From Paracoccaceae bacterium (GTDB taxonomy: Bacteria > Pseudomonadota > Alphaproteobacteria > Rhodobacterales > Rhodobacteraceae), in the NCBI GenBank assembly GCA_020630695.1, contig JAHDIS010000005.1, forward strand, positions 1 through 64,000: 64,000 bases of DNA, read 5' to 3'. The notes under the pieces are model-generated. The model ran no database searches. It was given only the letters and a program-made list of their open reading frames with translations, and had not been told where the DNA came from. Position numbers and translations under genes: made by a program. Of the stretch, positions 27,072-35,953 are shown one piece after another. Position 1 is the first letter of the stretch; the number at the start of each line of letters is the position of its first letter.

Positions 27072-28268
27072 TCACCCGTTTGAACGGCGGATGTTGGCGG
27101 CCCGATGTGACCACAACAGATGAGCCAATGCGCCCAGCATCAAGATGCCAGCCACAGCGCCCAGCGCGGTCAATCCCGCAATGGAAATAACTACCCCGCC
27201 GACAGCCGATCCAATGGCGATACCGATGTAAATGGCGGCTGCGTTCAGCGCGAGCAGCACCGGTGCCTTGTCCGGCGCCATGGTGACCAACCGCATCTGT
27301 TGAGGCGCGGCAAAGCTCCAGCCCATGCCAGACCAGAAAAAAACCATCGTCAAGACCGTCCAGAACGGCAGCGGCAAAGCCGAAAACACTGGCATCAAGG
27401 CAATTTGTCCGCAACACAGCAGGGCAAGCGTTCGCACAGCGCCGATGCGATCGCTAAGCCAGCCACCACCCAGATTGCCGACCACTGCGGCGGCGCCAAA
27501 CACCAGCAGAACCGCTGCAATCCCGTTTCGCCCAAGACCCATTTCCTGCGCAAGCAACGGTGGAATGTAGGTGAACAGGACATAGATCGCGCCAAGGAAA
27601 CTGGCCGTGAACAGCGTGCTGCCCATCAAGACCGGATCACGCAAGACCCCGCCCAGATCACGCAGGCTGGTCGGCGCAAAGGTCAACCCGGCCGGTACTC
27701 TCGTCCAAACCAGCCAGATGCAAGGCAAGCCCAACAGTGCAACCATGACAAAGGCAACGCGCCAGCCATAGGTATAGGCAATCCAACTGCCAACCGGGAT
27801 ACCCAGCACCTGCGCCAACGTCAGGCCAAAGAACACGGCGGCCAGTGTCTTTCCCCGCTCCTGCGGCGCACTCAACCCGGCAGCAATCGCCGATGTTACC
27901 GGTGTAACCAGACCAGCCCCCGCCGCGGCAATGATGCGCAGCAGGTAAAGTGCACCAAGCACAGGAAAGACGGCCGCCAAAAGACTGGCACCCACAAAAA
28001 CCGACAGACCAAAGGCCAAAACCCGCCTGCGCCCGATACTGCCACTCAGCGAAACCAGTAAGGGTGACAAAATGGCGTATCCGAGCGCATAGATTGTCAT
28101 CAGACCACCAACCGTGGCAACTGACACCCCAAGCCCGTCAGCTAGCGGTTCGATCATTCCGACGACCATGAAGGCGCCCATGCCAATTACAAAATTGCAG
28201 GCCGACAGCACAGCAATAAGCGGCCAGACGGCCCCTGCGTTTTGCGGTGACTGCGTTTCAATGTTCAC
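27072..28268 (-). CDS. MFS transporter (DHA1-like exporter)
   Basis: A 398-aa inner-membrane protein with twelve predicted helices. It has the MFS loop motif after TM2 (SLSGSIGRRRVLAFG) and a motif C-like stretch. Overall it resembles AraJ/PbuE/chloramphenicol-efflux type DHA1 proteins that export small molecules by proton antiport. The substrate is unknown. It lies 69 bp upstream of map on the chromosome, in the same direction. Confidence 0.88.
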   Translation of the reverse strand: MNIETQSPQNAGAVWPLIAVLSACNFVIGMGAFMVVGMIEPLADGLGVSVATVGGLMTIYALGYAILSPLLVSLSGSIGRRRVLAFGLSVFVGASLLAAVFPVLGALYLLRIIAAAGAGLVTPVTSAIAAGLSAPQERGKTLAAVFFGLTLAQVLGIPVGSWIAYTYGWRVAFVMVALLGLPCIWLVWTRVPAGLTFAPTSLRDLGGVLRDPVLMGSTLFTASFLGAIYVLFTYIPPLLAQEMGLGRNGIAAVLLVFGAAAVVGNLGGGWLSDRIGAVRTLALLCCGQIALMPVFSALPLPFWTVLTMVFFWSGMGWSFAAPQQMRLVTMAPDKAPVLLALNAAAIYIGIAIGSAVGGVVISIAGLTALGAVAGILMLGALAHLLWSHRAANIRRSNG

Positions 28269-28337
28269 GGCAATCGCCTGGTTGCTGGCACAGCGCCCCG
28301 ACCATCGGCACAGGCGGTACAGCGCCAGAAGGCGGGT

Positions 28338-29150
28338 TCACCCATAGGTCGGATGAAAGCGGCCCGCCGGGGAAGGCGTAAAGATTTCGACTCCGTTGGC
28401 GGTTACGCCAACAGAATGCTCGAACTGCGCGGAAAGGCTTTTGTCACGCGTAACAGCGGTCCAATCATCTGCCAGAACCTTGGTTTCCGGCCGCCCCAGA
28501 TTCACCATGGGTTCGATGGTAAAGAACATGCCTTCTTCGAGAACCGCGCCTGTGCCAGCGCGTCCATAGTGCAGAACGTTGGGTGGCGCATGAAAAACGC
28601 GGCCCAGCCCATGACCGCAGAAATCCCGTACAACGGACATTCGGTTCGCCTCGACATAGGTCTGGATCGCATGACCGATATCACCAAAGGTATTGCCCGG
28701 TTTGACCGCTTCGATCCCTTTCATCAGACTGTCGTGTGTCACCTGGATCAGTCGCTCGGCCTTGCGCGCGAGTTTTCCGGCCACGTACATGCGGCTGGTA
28801 TCACCAAACCATCCATCGACAATCACGGTGACGTCGATGTTGAGGATATCACCATCCTTCAGTTTCTTGTCGCCGGGAATGCCATGGCACACCACGTGGT
28901 TCACGCTGATGCAGCTTGCGTGCTGATAGCCCTTGTAGCCAATCGTGGCCGACGTGGCGCCAGCATCATTCACCCGGTTGCGGATATAGTCGTCGATCGC
29001 GCCTGTCGTCTGGCCGACAAACACATGATCTGCCACCTCATCGAGGATCTGCGCCGCCAGTTCACCCGCGCGATGCATTCCGGCAAAATCCACCGGGTCG
29101 TAGATGCGTATGCCGTCCCGGGTAACCCGGCCACCTGAATCCTTGTTCAC
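28338..29150 (-). CDS. map: type I methionine aminopeptidase
   Basis: A 270-aa cytosolic enzyme that removes the initiator Met after deformylation. The five metal ligands are in place: Asp in LNIDVTVIVDG, Asp in GWFGDTSRMY, His in GHGLGRVFH, Glu in TIEPMVNLG and Glu near SAQFEHSV. The upstream His in VNHVVCHGIPG contacts substrate. Start MNKDSGGRVT gives the family-typical length. Confidence 0.96.
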   Translation of the reverse strand: MNKDSGGRVTRDGIRIYDPVDFAGMHRAGELAAQILDEVADHVFVGQTTGAIDDYIRNRVNDAGATSATIGYKGYQHASCISVNHVVCHGIPGDKKLKDGDILNIDVTVIVDGWFGDTSRMYVAGKLARKAERLIQVTHDSLMKGIEAVKPGNTFGDIGHAIQTYVEANRMSVVRDFCGHGLGRVFHAPPNVLHYGRAGTGAVLEEGMFFTIEPMVNLGRPETKVLADDWTAVTRDKSLSAQFEHSVGVTANGVEIFTPSPAGRFHPTYG

Positions 29151-29309
29151 AGAACCTGCTCCGTAATACGATCGTTTCGTTCAACGATTGCGGCTTTATC
29201 TAGTGCGTTTGCCGCGCCTTGGCCAGTCTGTGATGCGGCTCTGTCACAACAGTTGTCAGACAGTCCGCGTCCGGTATTCTGATCTTATTTTAAACCATGA
29301 GTTAAAATT

Positions 29310-29966
29310 ATGTCTCATTGCCATTCAAAGCTGCATTCCGGATCAGCCCTGCTGGTTGCGCTGTGCCTTTCGACCGCGACCATGGGTCAGGCCGATCCCT
29401 GCTACGATGAAATTGTCGCGCTGTTCGACAACGGACCACTGGATCCGTTTGTTCAACCGCCCTACCGCTATGAAACGACGGTCTATGATGCGTCCGGCGC
29501 GATCAAGTTCGAATATGTCACCACATTCGATACCCCGATGCGGGCGATGAACGGTCTGAAAGGCCAGACAGTTTACCTGTCCATCGATCGCCAAACATGG
29601 TCCGCGCCCGGCCCGGACGGACCTTGGACCGAATTGCCAAGCAGCCTGCCAGAAGATCTCGAGGCCTTTCACAAGGCCAACCGTGATGCTCTGGCACAAA
29701 ATCTGACCGAAGCGGAATGCCTCGGCCCTGTCGAAAAGGACGGGCAAAGCCTTCTTGCATATCGCTATGAAACCCAAACCGGGCCGAACCCCGATGGTAC
29801 GTATTTTGGTGCGACCTACACCAGCTACATTGATCCGACCACCAATCGATTGATCCTGCAGGAAGAACACAAGGCCTTTGCCCACTACCAACCCGAAGGT
29901 GGCACGGACGTCACGATCAAGCGCTACACTTATGACGGCGATTTCACACTGAGCGCGCCAGACTAG
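29310..29966 (+). CDS. secreted protein of unknown function
   Basis: A 218-aa protein with a signal peptide (SALLVALCLSTATMGQA), mature from about residue 29. The rest is beta-rich and polar, with regularly spaced Tyr/Thr strands (YRYETTVYDASG, YFGATYTSYIDPTTNRLILQ). This is reminiscent of LolA/LppX-like lipoprotein-carrier folds, but no motif proves that. It probably acts in the periplasm. It shares its last 4 bp with the convergent sfsA stop. Confidence 0.75.
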   Translation: MSHCHSKLHSGSALLVALCLSTATMGQADPCYDEIVALFDNGPLDPFVQPPYRYETTVYDASGAIKFEYVTTFDTPMRAMNGLKGQTVYLSIDRQTWSAPGPDGPWTELPSSLPEDLEAFHKANRDALAQNLTEAECLGPVEKDGQSLLAYRYETQTGPNPDGTYFGATYTSYIDPTTNRLILQEEHKAFAHYQPEGGTDVTIKRYTYDGDFTLSAPD

Positions 29967-30673
29967 AGTGCTTTGAACGGCAGCGGTCCATTTAGGAATG
30001 TGCCTTCGGGCGACAACGTGCAATCCAGGGCGATTGCCTCGACCCCGGCTTTGCTGGCTCGATCAAACGCCGCCGCATAGGCCGGATCAATATCCGCAGC
30101 CAACGTGACCCGGCTGCAATCTGTTCTTTGCACCAGATACAGCATGACCGCCCTGTGTCCGGCCTCGGCCATCTTGGCCAATTCCGCCAGATGCTTGGCA
30201 CCCCGGGCCGTGACGCTGTCGGGAAATTCCGCGAGACCTTGCTGGCGCGACAACGTTACCGATTTGACTTCCACATAGCAGTCACGGCGACCCTCCCCGG
30301 TCAGAAGGAAATCGATGCGGCTGTTTTCACCGTATTTCACCTCGGGGCGCACCAAATCATACCCACCAAGCCCTTCGACCCGCCCATCGATCAACGCAGT
30401 TTTCAACACCCGGTTGGCCGCGCCTGTATCGACGCCAGTAAAATGGCCGTCACCGTGATCCACCAGTCGCCAAGCGAATTTCAGCTTTTTCTTAGGATCG
30501 TCATTCGGCTCCAGCCACACGCGTGTGCCCTCTTGTGCCAAGCCCAGCATCGAACCGGGATTGGCCACATGGGCCGTGATTTCGCGTCCGTCCGCGTCCA
30601 ATCGGCAATCAGCGAGAAACCGTTTATAGCGGCGTATCAGCACGGCGGGGATGAGATCGGTTTGAAAGCGCAT
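29963..30673 (-). CDS. sfsA: DNA/RNA nuclease SfsA
   Basis: A 236-aa SfsA family protein. The N-terminal OB-like region is LIRRYKRFLADCRLDADG, with HVANPGSMLGL. A PD-(D/E)xK-like core follows (SRIDFLLTGEG, CYVEVKSVTL). The E. coli protein was first linked to maltose gene stimulation and sugar fermentation; nuclease activity was inferred later. ATG 30673 gives the family-typical start; the frame remains open far upstream by chance. It is divergent from the CinA-N operon, 48 bp apart. Confidence 0.93.
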   Translation of the reverse strand: MRFQTDLIPAVLIRRYKRFLADCRLDADGREITAHVANPGSMLGLAQEGTRVWLEPNDDPKKKLKFAWRLVDHGDGHFTGVDTGAANRVLKTALIDGRVEGLGGYDLVRPEVKYGENSRIDFLLTGEGRRDCYVEVKSVTLSRQQGLAEFPDSVTARGAKHLAELAKMAEAGHRAVMLYLVQRTDCSRVTLAADIDPAYAAAFDRASKAGVEAIALDCTLSPEGTFLNGPLPFKAL

Positions 30674-30721
30674 GATAGCGGGCCTATACCGAACTGAGAC
30701 ACTCGCGCAAGGAGCAGCACT

Positions 30722-31444
30722 ATGGCGAATCCAACGGCAGCCATGTTGGTCATCGGAGATGAAATCCTCTCTGGCCGGACGCGCGATGCCAACATGCATT
30801 ATCTGGCTGGCGAATTTACCAAGCACGGTATTGATCTGCGCGAAGTGCGCATTGTGTCCGACGACCGCCAAGCCATTATCGACGCTCTGAACGCGCTTCG
30901 CCAGCAATACGGCACTGTGGTCACTTCGGGCGGTATTGGCCCGACCCATGACGATATCACCGCGGATTGCGTTGCCGCAGCCTTTGGCGTGAACATCGAC
31001 GTGCGCGATGACGCGCGCGCCCTGCTGGCTGCGCACTACGAACGGCAGGGAACGGAACTGAACACAGCGCGACTTCGCATGGCCCGCATTCCAGACGGGG
31101 CCACACTGATCGACAATCCGGTATCCGTGGCGCCGGGATTTACCATCGGCAACGTGCACGTCATGGCCGGGGTGCCTTCGGTGTTTCAGGCGATGGTTGC
31201 TTCTGTGCTGCCAACCCTGACAGGCGGTGCCCCGCTGCTCAGCCAAACACTTCGGGTGTATCGTGGAGAGGGCGATATCGCGGGACCGCTGGGCGAACTG
31301 GCCAATACATACGATGATCTGCAGTTTGGATCGTATCCATTTCAAAAAGACGGCGTCTACGGGGCGAACATCGTTGTACGCGGCACCGATGGTGCGCGTG
31401 TCGATGCCGCCATGGCGGAACTGTCGGCGCTGTTTGCCCAATGA
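30722..31444 (+). CDS. CinA N-terminal/MoaB-type molybdopterin-binding domain protein
   Basis: A 240-aa protein formed by the MoCF/CinA-N domain alone. Motifs are IGDEILSGRTRDANMHYLA and TSGGIGPTHDDITADCVA. It lacks the C-terminal nicotinamide-deamidase domain of full CinA. Such standalone forms are frequent in alphaproteobacteria; the substrate is probably a nucleotide-like or pterin compound. AAGGAG lies upstream. It is the first gene of a tightly overlapping four-gene operon. Confidence 0.9.
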   Translation: MANPTAAMLVIGDEILSGRTRDANMHYLAGEFTKHGIDLREVRIVSDDRQAIIDALNALRQQYGTVVTSGGIGPTHDDITADCVAAAFGVNIDVRDDARALLAAHYERQGTELNTARLRMARIPDGATLIDNPVSVAPGFTIGNVHVMAGVPSVFQAMVASVLPTLTGGAPLLSQTLRVYRGEGDIAGPLGELANTYDDLQFGSYPFQKDGVYGANIVVRGTDGARVDAAMAELSALFAQ

Positions 31445-32187
31445 ACAAGACGCCTTCTCTTGCGCGCATGATCGCAGCCATTGACGGAACGTGGCCCGCA
31501 GCCGCAACAGTCGAGGCCGGGCCATGGGTGCTGCGCGAAGGACGAGGCGGCGGCCAAAGGGTCTCTGCCGCCACGGCGCGCGGCGCGATTGCGGAACAAG
31601 ATATCGGAGCCGCTGAAAAAGCTATGCAGCTTATGGGGCAGCGTCCGATTTTCATGCTGACTCAGAACGACAGCGATTTGGATCAGCGTTTGGCGGACCG
31701 CGGATACGTAGAGAAAGATCCGGTTAACCTGTGGCTATGCGACACGGGCTTGCTGACAGATCGCAAACTGCCACCGGTCACGGCCTTTGCCATCTGGGAG
31801 CCTTTGGCCATCATGCGCGAGCTATGGGAAGCGGGAGGCATCGGCCCCGCCAGACTGGCCGTCATGGAGCGCGCGGAAAGCCCGAAGACCGCAATTTTCG
31901 GGCGGGTCTCGGACCGGCCTGCGGGCGCTGCATTCTGCGCACTCTATGACGGAATAGCGATGGTGCATGCGGTCGAGATCGCGCCGGAGCATCGCCAAAA
32001 AGGATTGGGTGGGTGGATGATGCGCGCCGCCGCACTTTGGGCCGCCAAGCATCGCGCCCCGTGGTTGGCGGTTCTTTGCACAAAAGCGAACACTGGGGCC
32101 AATGCGCTCTACGCTTCCCTAGGCATGCAGATCGTGGGAGACTATCACTACCGCGTTCTGCCCGACAAAGAGACCGAGGAATCATGA
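31441..32187 (+). CDS. GNAT-family N-acetyltransferase
   Basis: A 248-aa protein with a variable N-terminal half and a C-terminal GNAT domain. The acetyl-CoA-binding pyrophosphate loop is visible as VEIAPEHRQKGLGGWMM, then NALYASLGM. The N-terminal half may be a degenerate second GNAT fold. The acceptor is unknown. It overlaps both neighbours by ATGA, implying coupled translation. Confidence 0.88.
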   Translation: MNKTPSLARMIAAIDGTWPAAATVEAGPWVLREGRGGGQRVSAATARGAIAEQDIGAAEKAMQLMGQRPIFMLTQNDSDLDQRLADRGYVEKDPVNLWLCDTGLLTDRKLPPVTAFAIWEPLAIMRELWEAGGIGPARLAVMERAESPKTAIFGRVSDRPAGAAFCALYDGIAMVHAVEIAPEHRQKGLGGWMMRAAALWAAKHRAPWLAVLCTKANTGANALYASLGMQIVGDYHYRVLPDKETEES

Positions 32188-32753
32188 CCCAAAATCGTCC
32201 GACAGCGCTGGATTTGCCCTTAGTGGACCCACTGCCCGAGCCAACGCAGAAGTATTTCGACATCTGTCAGGACAAGCTGGGCATGGTGCCCAATGTCCTG
32301 CGCGCCTATGCCTTTGACATCGAAAAGCTGAATGCCTTTACCGCGATGTACAATGACCTCATGCTGGCGGACTCGGGGCTGACCAAGCTTGAACGCGAGA
32401 TGATTGCGGTTGTGGTGTCGTCGATCAACAAGTGTTTCTACTGCCTGACAGCCCATGGCCAGGCCGTGCGCGAACTCTCTGGCGATCCGAAACTGGGCGA
32501 GATGCTGGTGATGAACTGGCGTGTGGCAGACCTGTCACATCGGCACCGCGCCATGCTGTCCTTTGCGGAAAAAGTCACCAAGACCTCAGCCGAGGTGGCG
32601 GAGTTTGATCGTGAAGCGCTACGCGACGCAGGCTTTTCGGACCGTGACATCTGGGACATTGTGAATGTCACGGGCTTTTTCAACATGACCAACCGCGTGG
32701 CCAGCGCCACGGATATGCGGCCCAATGATGAATACCACGCGCGCTCGCGCTAA
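32184..32753 (+). CDS. peroxidase-related protein of the AhpD/carboxymuconolactone decarboxylase fold
   Basis: A 189-aa protein with the AhpD-like redox motif C-x-x-C in SINKCFYCLTAHG. The preceding helix is LTKLEREMIAVVVSS, typical of the uncharacterised peroxidase-related family. Such proteins may reduce peroxides through the CxxC pair. ATG 32184 overlaps the GNAT stop. Its 3' end overlaps the OmpA-like start by 29 bp. Confidence 0.88.
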   Translation: MTQNRPTALDLPLVDPLPEPTQKYFDICQDKLGMVPNVLRAYAFDIEKLNAFTAMYNDLMLADSGLTKLEREMIAVVVSSINKCFYCLTAHGQAVRELSGDPKLGEMLVMNWRVADLSHRHRAMLSFAEKVTKTSAEVAEFDREALRDAGFSDRDIWDIVNVTGFFNMTNRVASATDMRPNDEYHARSR

Positions 32754-33675
32754 ATTCGCCTCACTGGCGGCGCTGCTGGTTCTGGGACTGGCAGCCAATC
32801 CAGTCCGCGCTCAGGACTTGTCCCTGCCAAATGGCGCAACCCGAACGGCCTCGGTGGTTCGCGACCCCGGAGCCTATGGCCTGCCAACAGATGTCTGGCG
32901 CCCTGACATTGGCATCACGTCCGAACGGATCGAAGGCCGTGTTTCAACCCGAAGCTGGCGCATCGACGCGTCGGGCCTGACCCCTTTGCAGCTAATCACG
33001 CCATTGCGCGAACAACTGACCTCAGAAGGATTCAATGTTCTGGTCGATTGCACCGCGATCGATTGCGGCGGGTTTGATTTTCGGTTTGCCCTGCCGGTGC
33101 TTCCGGCCCCTGCGATGTATGTGAACCTGCTGGATTATCATTTTGTGTCGCTGCGCAACGCACAGGGCAACGGCATCACCTTGCTGGCCAGCCGCGATGA
33201 AACCGCAGGATATGTCCAGATCGTGCGCGCCGGAAATGCCGCAGGCCGCACCGCCACCGATGCGGCCGCACCGCAACCCAGTTTGCCAGAAGACAGTCGC
33301 GATATAGCGGTTCAGCTGGAACGTGACGGGCATGCCATTCTACGCGACATGCTCTTTCAAAGCGGGTCATCATCGCTGGGCGACGGCTCTGTTGCCTCTC
33401 TTGATGCGATCGCGGGTTATCTTAGCGCAAACCCAGGGCGACAGATCCTGTTTGTCGGACATACGGACGCAACCGGATCGTTGGAAGCCAATCAGGGTTT
33501 GTCGCGCAAACGGGCGCAGGCGGCTGTCGACTACCTGCGCGACCGACATCAGATCCCTGCTGCACAAATCGGAGCAAACGGAGTGGGATACCTGTCCCCA
33601 ATCGCCAGCAATCTGACCGAAGAAGGCCGAGACCTGAACCGCCGTGTCGAAGCGGTTCTGATCTCGACACAATAA
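32725..33675 (+). CDS. OmpA-family outer-membrane/peptidoglycan-associated protein
   Basis: A 316-aa protein with a signal peptide (FASLAALLVLGLAANPVRA). The middle region (about residues 35-185) is of unknown fold. The C-terminal OmpA domain contains ILFVGHTDATGSLEANQGLS and RKRAQAAVDYL, then a NRRVE motif. It lacks an obvious N-terminal beta-barrel. It probably links the envelope to peptidoglycan. It starts inside the preceding gene; a second ATG directly follows the first. Confidence 0.9.
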   Translation: MMNTTRARAKFASLAALLVLGLAANPVRAQDLSLPNGATRTASVVRDPGAYGLPTDVWRPDIGITSERIEGRVSTRSWRIDASGLTPLQLITPLREQLTSEGFNVLVDCTAIDCGGFDFRFALPVLPAPAMYVNLLDYHFVSLRNAQGNGITLLASRDETAGYVQIVRAGNAAGRTATDAAAPQPSLPEDSRDIAVQLERDGHAILRDMLFQSGSSSLGDGSVASLDAIAGYLSANPGRQILFVGHTDATGSLEANQGLSRKRAQAAVDYLRDRHQIPAAQIGANGVGYLSPIASNLTEEGRDLNRRVEAVLISTQ

Positions 33676-33689
33676 GGCATCGGCAACAC

Positions 33690-34715
33690 TCAGAGCCCGA
33701 GCCGCTGCGCAAACAGATCTATGATCTGAGCGTGAAAGGCGCGTCGATCCATGCCCTCGGGGTCAGAGCACACAGGATATTCCCCTTCCTCCTTCAGGAT
33801 TGCTTCACCCGCGGGCTTGCAAGGGGGCAGCATGGAAAAGTGCCGGGCGGGCGCAATCAGCACCTGTTCTGCATCTGGCACCAAGGCCCCAAAGCCACTG
33901 CCTGTTGCGACACTGAAATCAGTGGCAAAGAGACGATCCTGACCTTCGCCCAAACCGATCATCATCGCCGGTACCGCCAAAGCCGCGGCCTCGTTCGAGG
34001 TCAGGCCCCAATGTAACCCCGGATCAACGGCAATCACACCGGTCACTCGCGCATCGCGATAAGCAGCATTCCAAGCCTCGACATCAAGCGAAGCCAGATC
34101 AACGCCGGCGTTTTCAATGTCCGCACAGTGCGTGGAGCGGCCATCAGCCTGTCTGCAGCTTTGGACATAACCTTCGTGATTGCCACGAAGACCGCCCAGC
34201 GAAAGCGCCGTCCAACCACCATATGAAAAACCGGCGGCTGTGATTTCGTCGCTCATTGCGCCTGCAAACTCGGAGGTCTGCAACCAATCCAAAGCAACTG
34301 ACAAATCGCGCGCACGGGTGCCATGTTCCAACCCGGCCTGAAAGTTCATGTCCCAGGTAGAACTGTTGGGGTGGTTCACGTTGATAACCAGCGCGCCCTT
34401 GGCCGCCAAGGCCGCAGAGAGCCACATTGTACTGCGGATATTCCCGCCAAGCCCGTGGCTGAGCACAACAACCGGATAGGTGCCCGGCGACAGCGGCGCA
34501 TCGCGCAGCACTTCGGTGCCGTAGAACACCGCGTTTTCATCATAGACCTCGGGCTGGCCAATCTGCTGCGCCGGATACCAGACTGCCCCGCTCATGCTGC
34601 GCCCATGATGAGGCGCGTCGATCTCGATATCCATGACCCCGGCAAAGGGCTCTGCAAACGCGGCAGAGGAAAGGGCAACCAAGGTTGCGGACTGGATGGT
34701 GACAAGAGATTTCAT
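33690..34715 (-). CDS. secreted alpha/beta-hydrolase (dienelactone hydrolase/PAF-AH-like)
   Basis: A 341-aa protein with a signal peptide (SLVTIQSATLVALSSAAFA). The alpha/beta-hydrolase core has an oxyanion region (VVLSHGLGGNIRSTMW), the nucleophile elbow FSYGGW and a later Asp/His (VDPGLHWG, APARHFSMLPP). Three or more Cys in the second half suggest disulfides. It is likely a periplasmic esterase or lipase of unknown substrate. AGGAGT precedes ATG 34715. The divergent AraC regulator is a plausible controller. Confidence 0.87.
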   Translation of the reverse strand: MKSLVTIQSATLVALSSAAFAEPFAGVMDIEIDAPHHGRSMSGAVWYPAQQIGQPEVYDENAVFYGTEVLRDAPLSPGTYPVVVLSHGLGGNIRSTMWLSAALAAKGALVINVNHPNSSTWDMNFQAGLEHGTRARDLSVALDWLQTSEFAGAMSDEITAAGFSYGGWTALSLGGLRGNHEGYVQSCRQADGRSTHCADIENAGVDLASLDVEAWNAAYRDARVTGVIAVDPGLHWGLTSNEAAALAVPAMMIGLGEGQDRLFATDFSVATGSGFGALVPDAEQVLIAPARHFSMLPPCKPAGEAILKEEGEYPVCSDPEGMDRRAFHAQIIDLFAQRLGL

Positions 34716-34848
34716 CGTCGATACTCCTTTGATTGAAAGACTGAGGTCAATCTGGTCACCAAGTGCCAAGCCCGCGCCCTAAATCCGGTCCGGGCAGGTC
34801 CTGAAACCGGTTTTTGGACCCGTGCCTAATATTGGACGTGCCGCGACG

Positions 34849-35913
34849 ATGATGCCGACCTTTCCAATTCCTTTGTTTGCAGCCGTGTTGCTGTCTGTTC
34901 TCGCTCTGCATCTCGCCATGCGGGATGGGCGAAGCGGAATGCTGGCCGGTTTGGTCGGGCTCTGTGCGCTTCAAAGCCTTTTGCTCAGTCTCGTGCAGCA
35001 CTACGGGCTGAACGAGTTGCGGCCATTGCAACCGCTGCTCGCCTCTGTTGTTCCGGGATTTGCATATGTCTGCTTTGTGCACAGCGCTTTGCGACCGGTG
35101 GACAAACGCGAAACGGTTCACGTGTTGGGGCTAATATTGGCGCTTTGCAGCTTGGTCGTTTTGCCGAACGCGCTCGACCTTTTGGTGCCAATACTGTTTG
35201 CCGGATATGGCGTGGCAATTCTACGAAAGGCAGGCGCAGGTCCGGACGCCCTGCCTCGTACGCGCTTGGGATCCGGCGACGTACCCGGCAAGGTCTGGCG
35301 CCTGATCGGCTCTGCGCTTCTTGCCTCGGCGCTTTCAGACATGGCTATTCTGGCTGCCCATGTCTCCGGCAATGCCTGGCTGCAACCCTGGATCGTCAGC
35401 TTTGCCACAACAGCGATTTTTGTGTTGCTTGGCTGGGTCGCGCTCAGCCCTGAACTGGAACCGCCTGACCCGCTTCGAGCGTCCGAGACAGCGAGGGTAG
35501 CTGTTGGAATTCATGATCCAATGGACGAACCCGAATTGGACACCTCGGAACGCGATGCCGAGATCACATCAGCGCTTGCCGGACTTCTGGACGACACGCA
35601 GTTGTTTCTCGATCCCGATCTGTCGCTTGATCGGCTGTCCCGCCGCATGGGCCTGCCGCGCAAAACCCTGTCAGCCGCGATCAACCGCACCACCGGTGAA
35701 AACGTCTCTCGGTTCATTAATAGGCATCGGATCGACCATGCCTGCGCGCAATTGATGCAAGGCGCCCGCGTCACGGATACCTGGTTGAATTCGGGCTTTA
35801 ACACCAAGTCGAATTTCAATCGCGAATTTTCACGGCTGAAGGGATGCAGTCCATCTCAGTGGCTGGCCAAAAACAAAGAAACCCCGAAGACGAGCTTCGG
35901 GGTTAATAGGTAG
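34849..35913 (+). CDS. AraC-family regulator with N-terminal membrane domain
   Basis: About 354 aa. The first 210 residues form around seven hydrophobic helices. The C-terminal about 100 residues are an AraC/XylS DNA-binding domain, with two helix-turn-helix parts (LSRRMGLPRKTLSAAINR and GFNTKSNFNREFSRLKGCSP). It is probably a membrane-embedded sensor-regulator. Two adjacent ATGs (34849, 34852) are possible starts, neither with a strong Shine-Dalgarno; a GTG at 34822 is another option. It is divergent from the esterase gene. Its last codons overlap the LysR terminator hairpin. Confidence 0.87.
   Translation: MMPTFPIPLFAAVLLSVLALHLAMRDGRSGMLAGLVGLCALQSLLLSLVQHYGLNELRPLQPLLASVVPGFAYVCFVHSALRPVDKRETVHVLGLILALCSLVVLPNALDLLVPILFAGYGVAILRKAGAGPDALPRTRLGSGDVPGKVWRLIGSALLASALSDMAILAAHVSGNAWLQPWIVSFATTAIFVLLGWVALSPELEPPDPLRASETARVAVGIHDPMDEPELDTSERDAEITSALAGLLDDTQLFLDPDLSLDRLSRRMGLPRKTLSAAINRTTGENVSRFINRHRIDHACAQLMQGARVTDTWLNSGFNTKSNFNREFSRLKGCSPSQWLAKNKETPKTSFGVNR
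35868..35904 (-). terminator. terminator of the LysR gene, embedded in the 3' end of the AraC gene
   Basis: A 10-bp perfect stem, AACCCCGAAG/CTTCGGGGTT (35880-35889 with 35895-35904), with a five-base loop. On the minus strand it is followed by a U-rich TTCTTTGTTTTT. It lies about 50 bp past the LysR stop and encodes the last residues of the convergent AraC protein. Confidence 0.85.
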
Positions 35914-35953
35914 CCTCTTTGCAAGGCGGGGAAGAACCTGTTCGCTGATGCGT

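Noticed and set aside
27075-27095. CCGTTTGAACGG palindrome
   Set aside because: It lies within the MFS coding end, is short, and has no U-run; likely chance.
30674-31525. The 284-codon upstream extension of sfsA
   Set aside because: It overlaps the CinA-N gene and its protein is unlike SfsA; ATG 30673 matches the family start.
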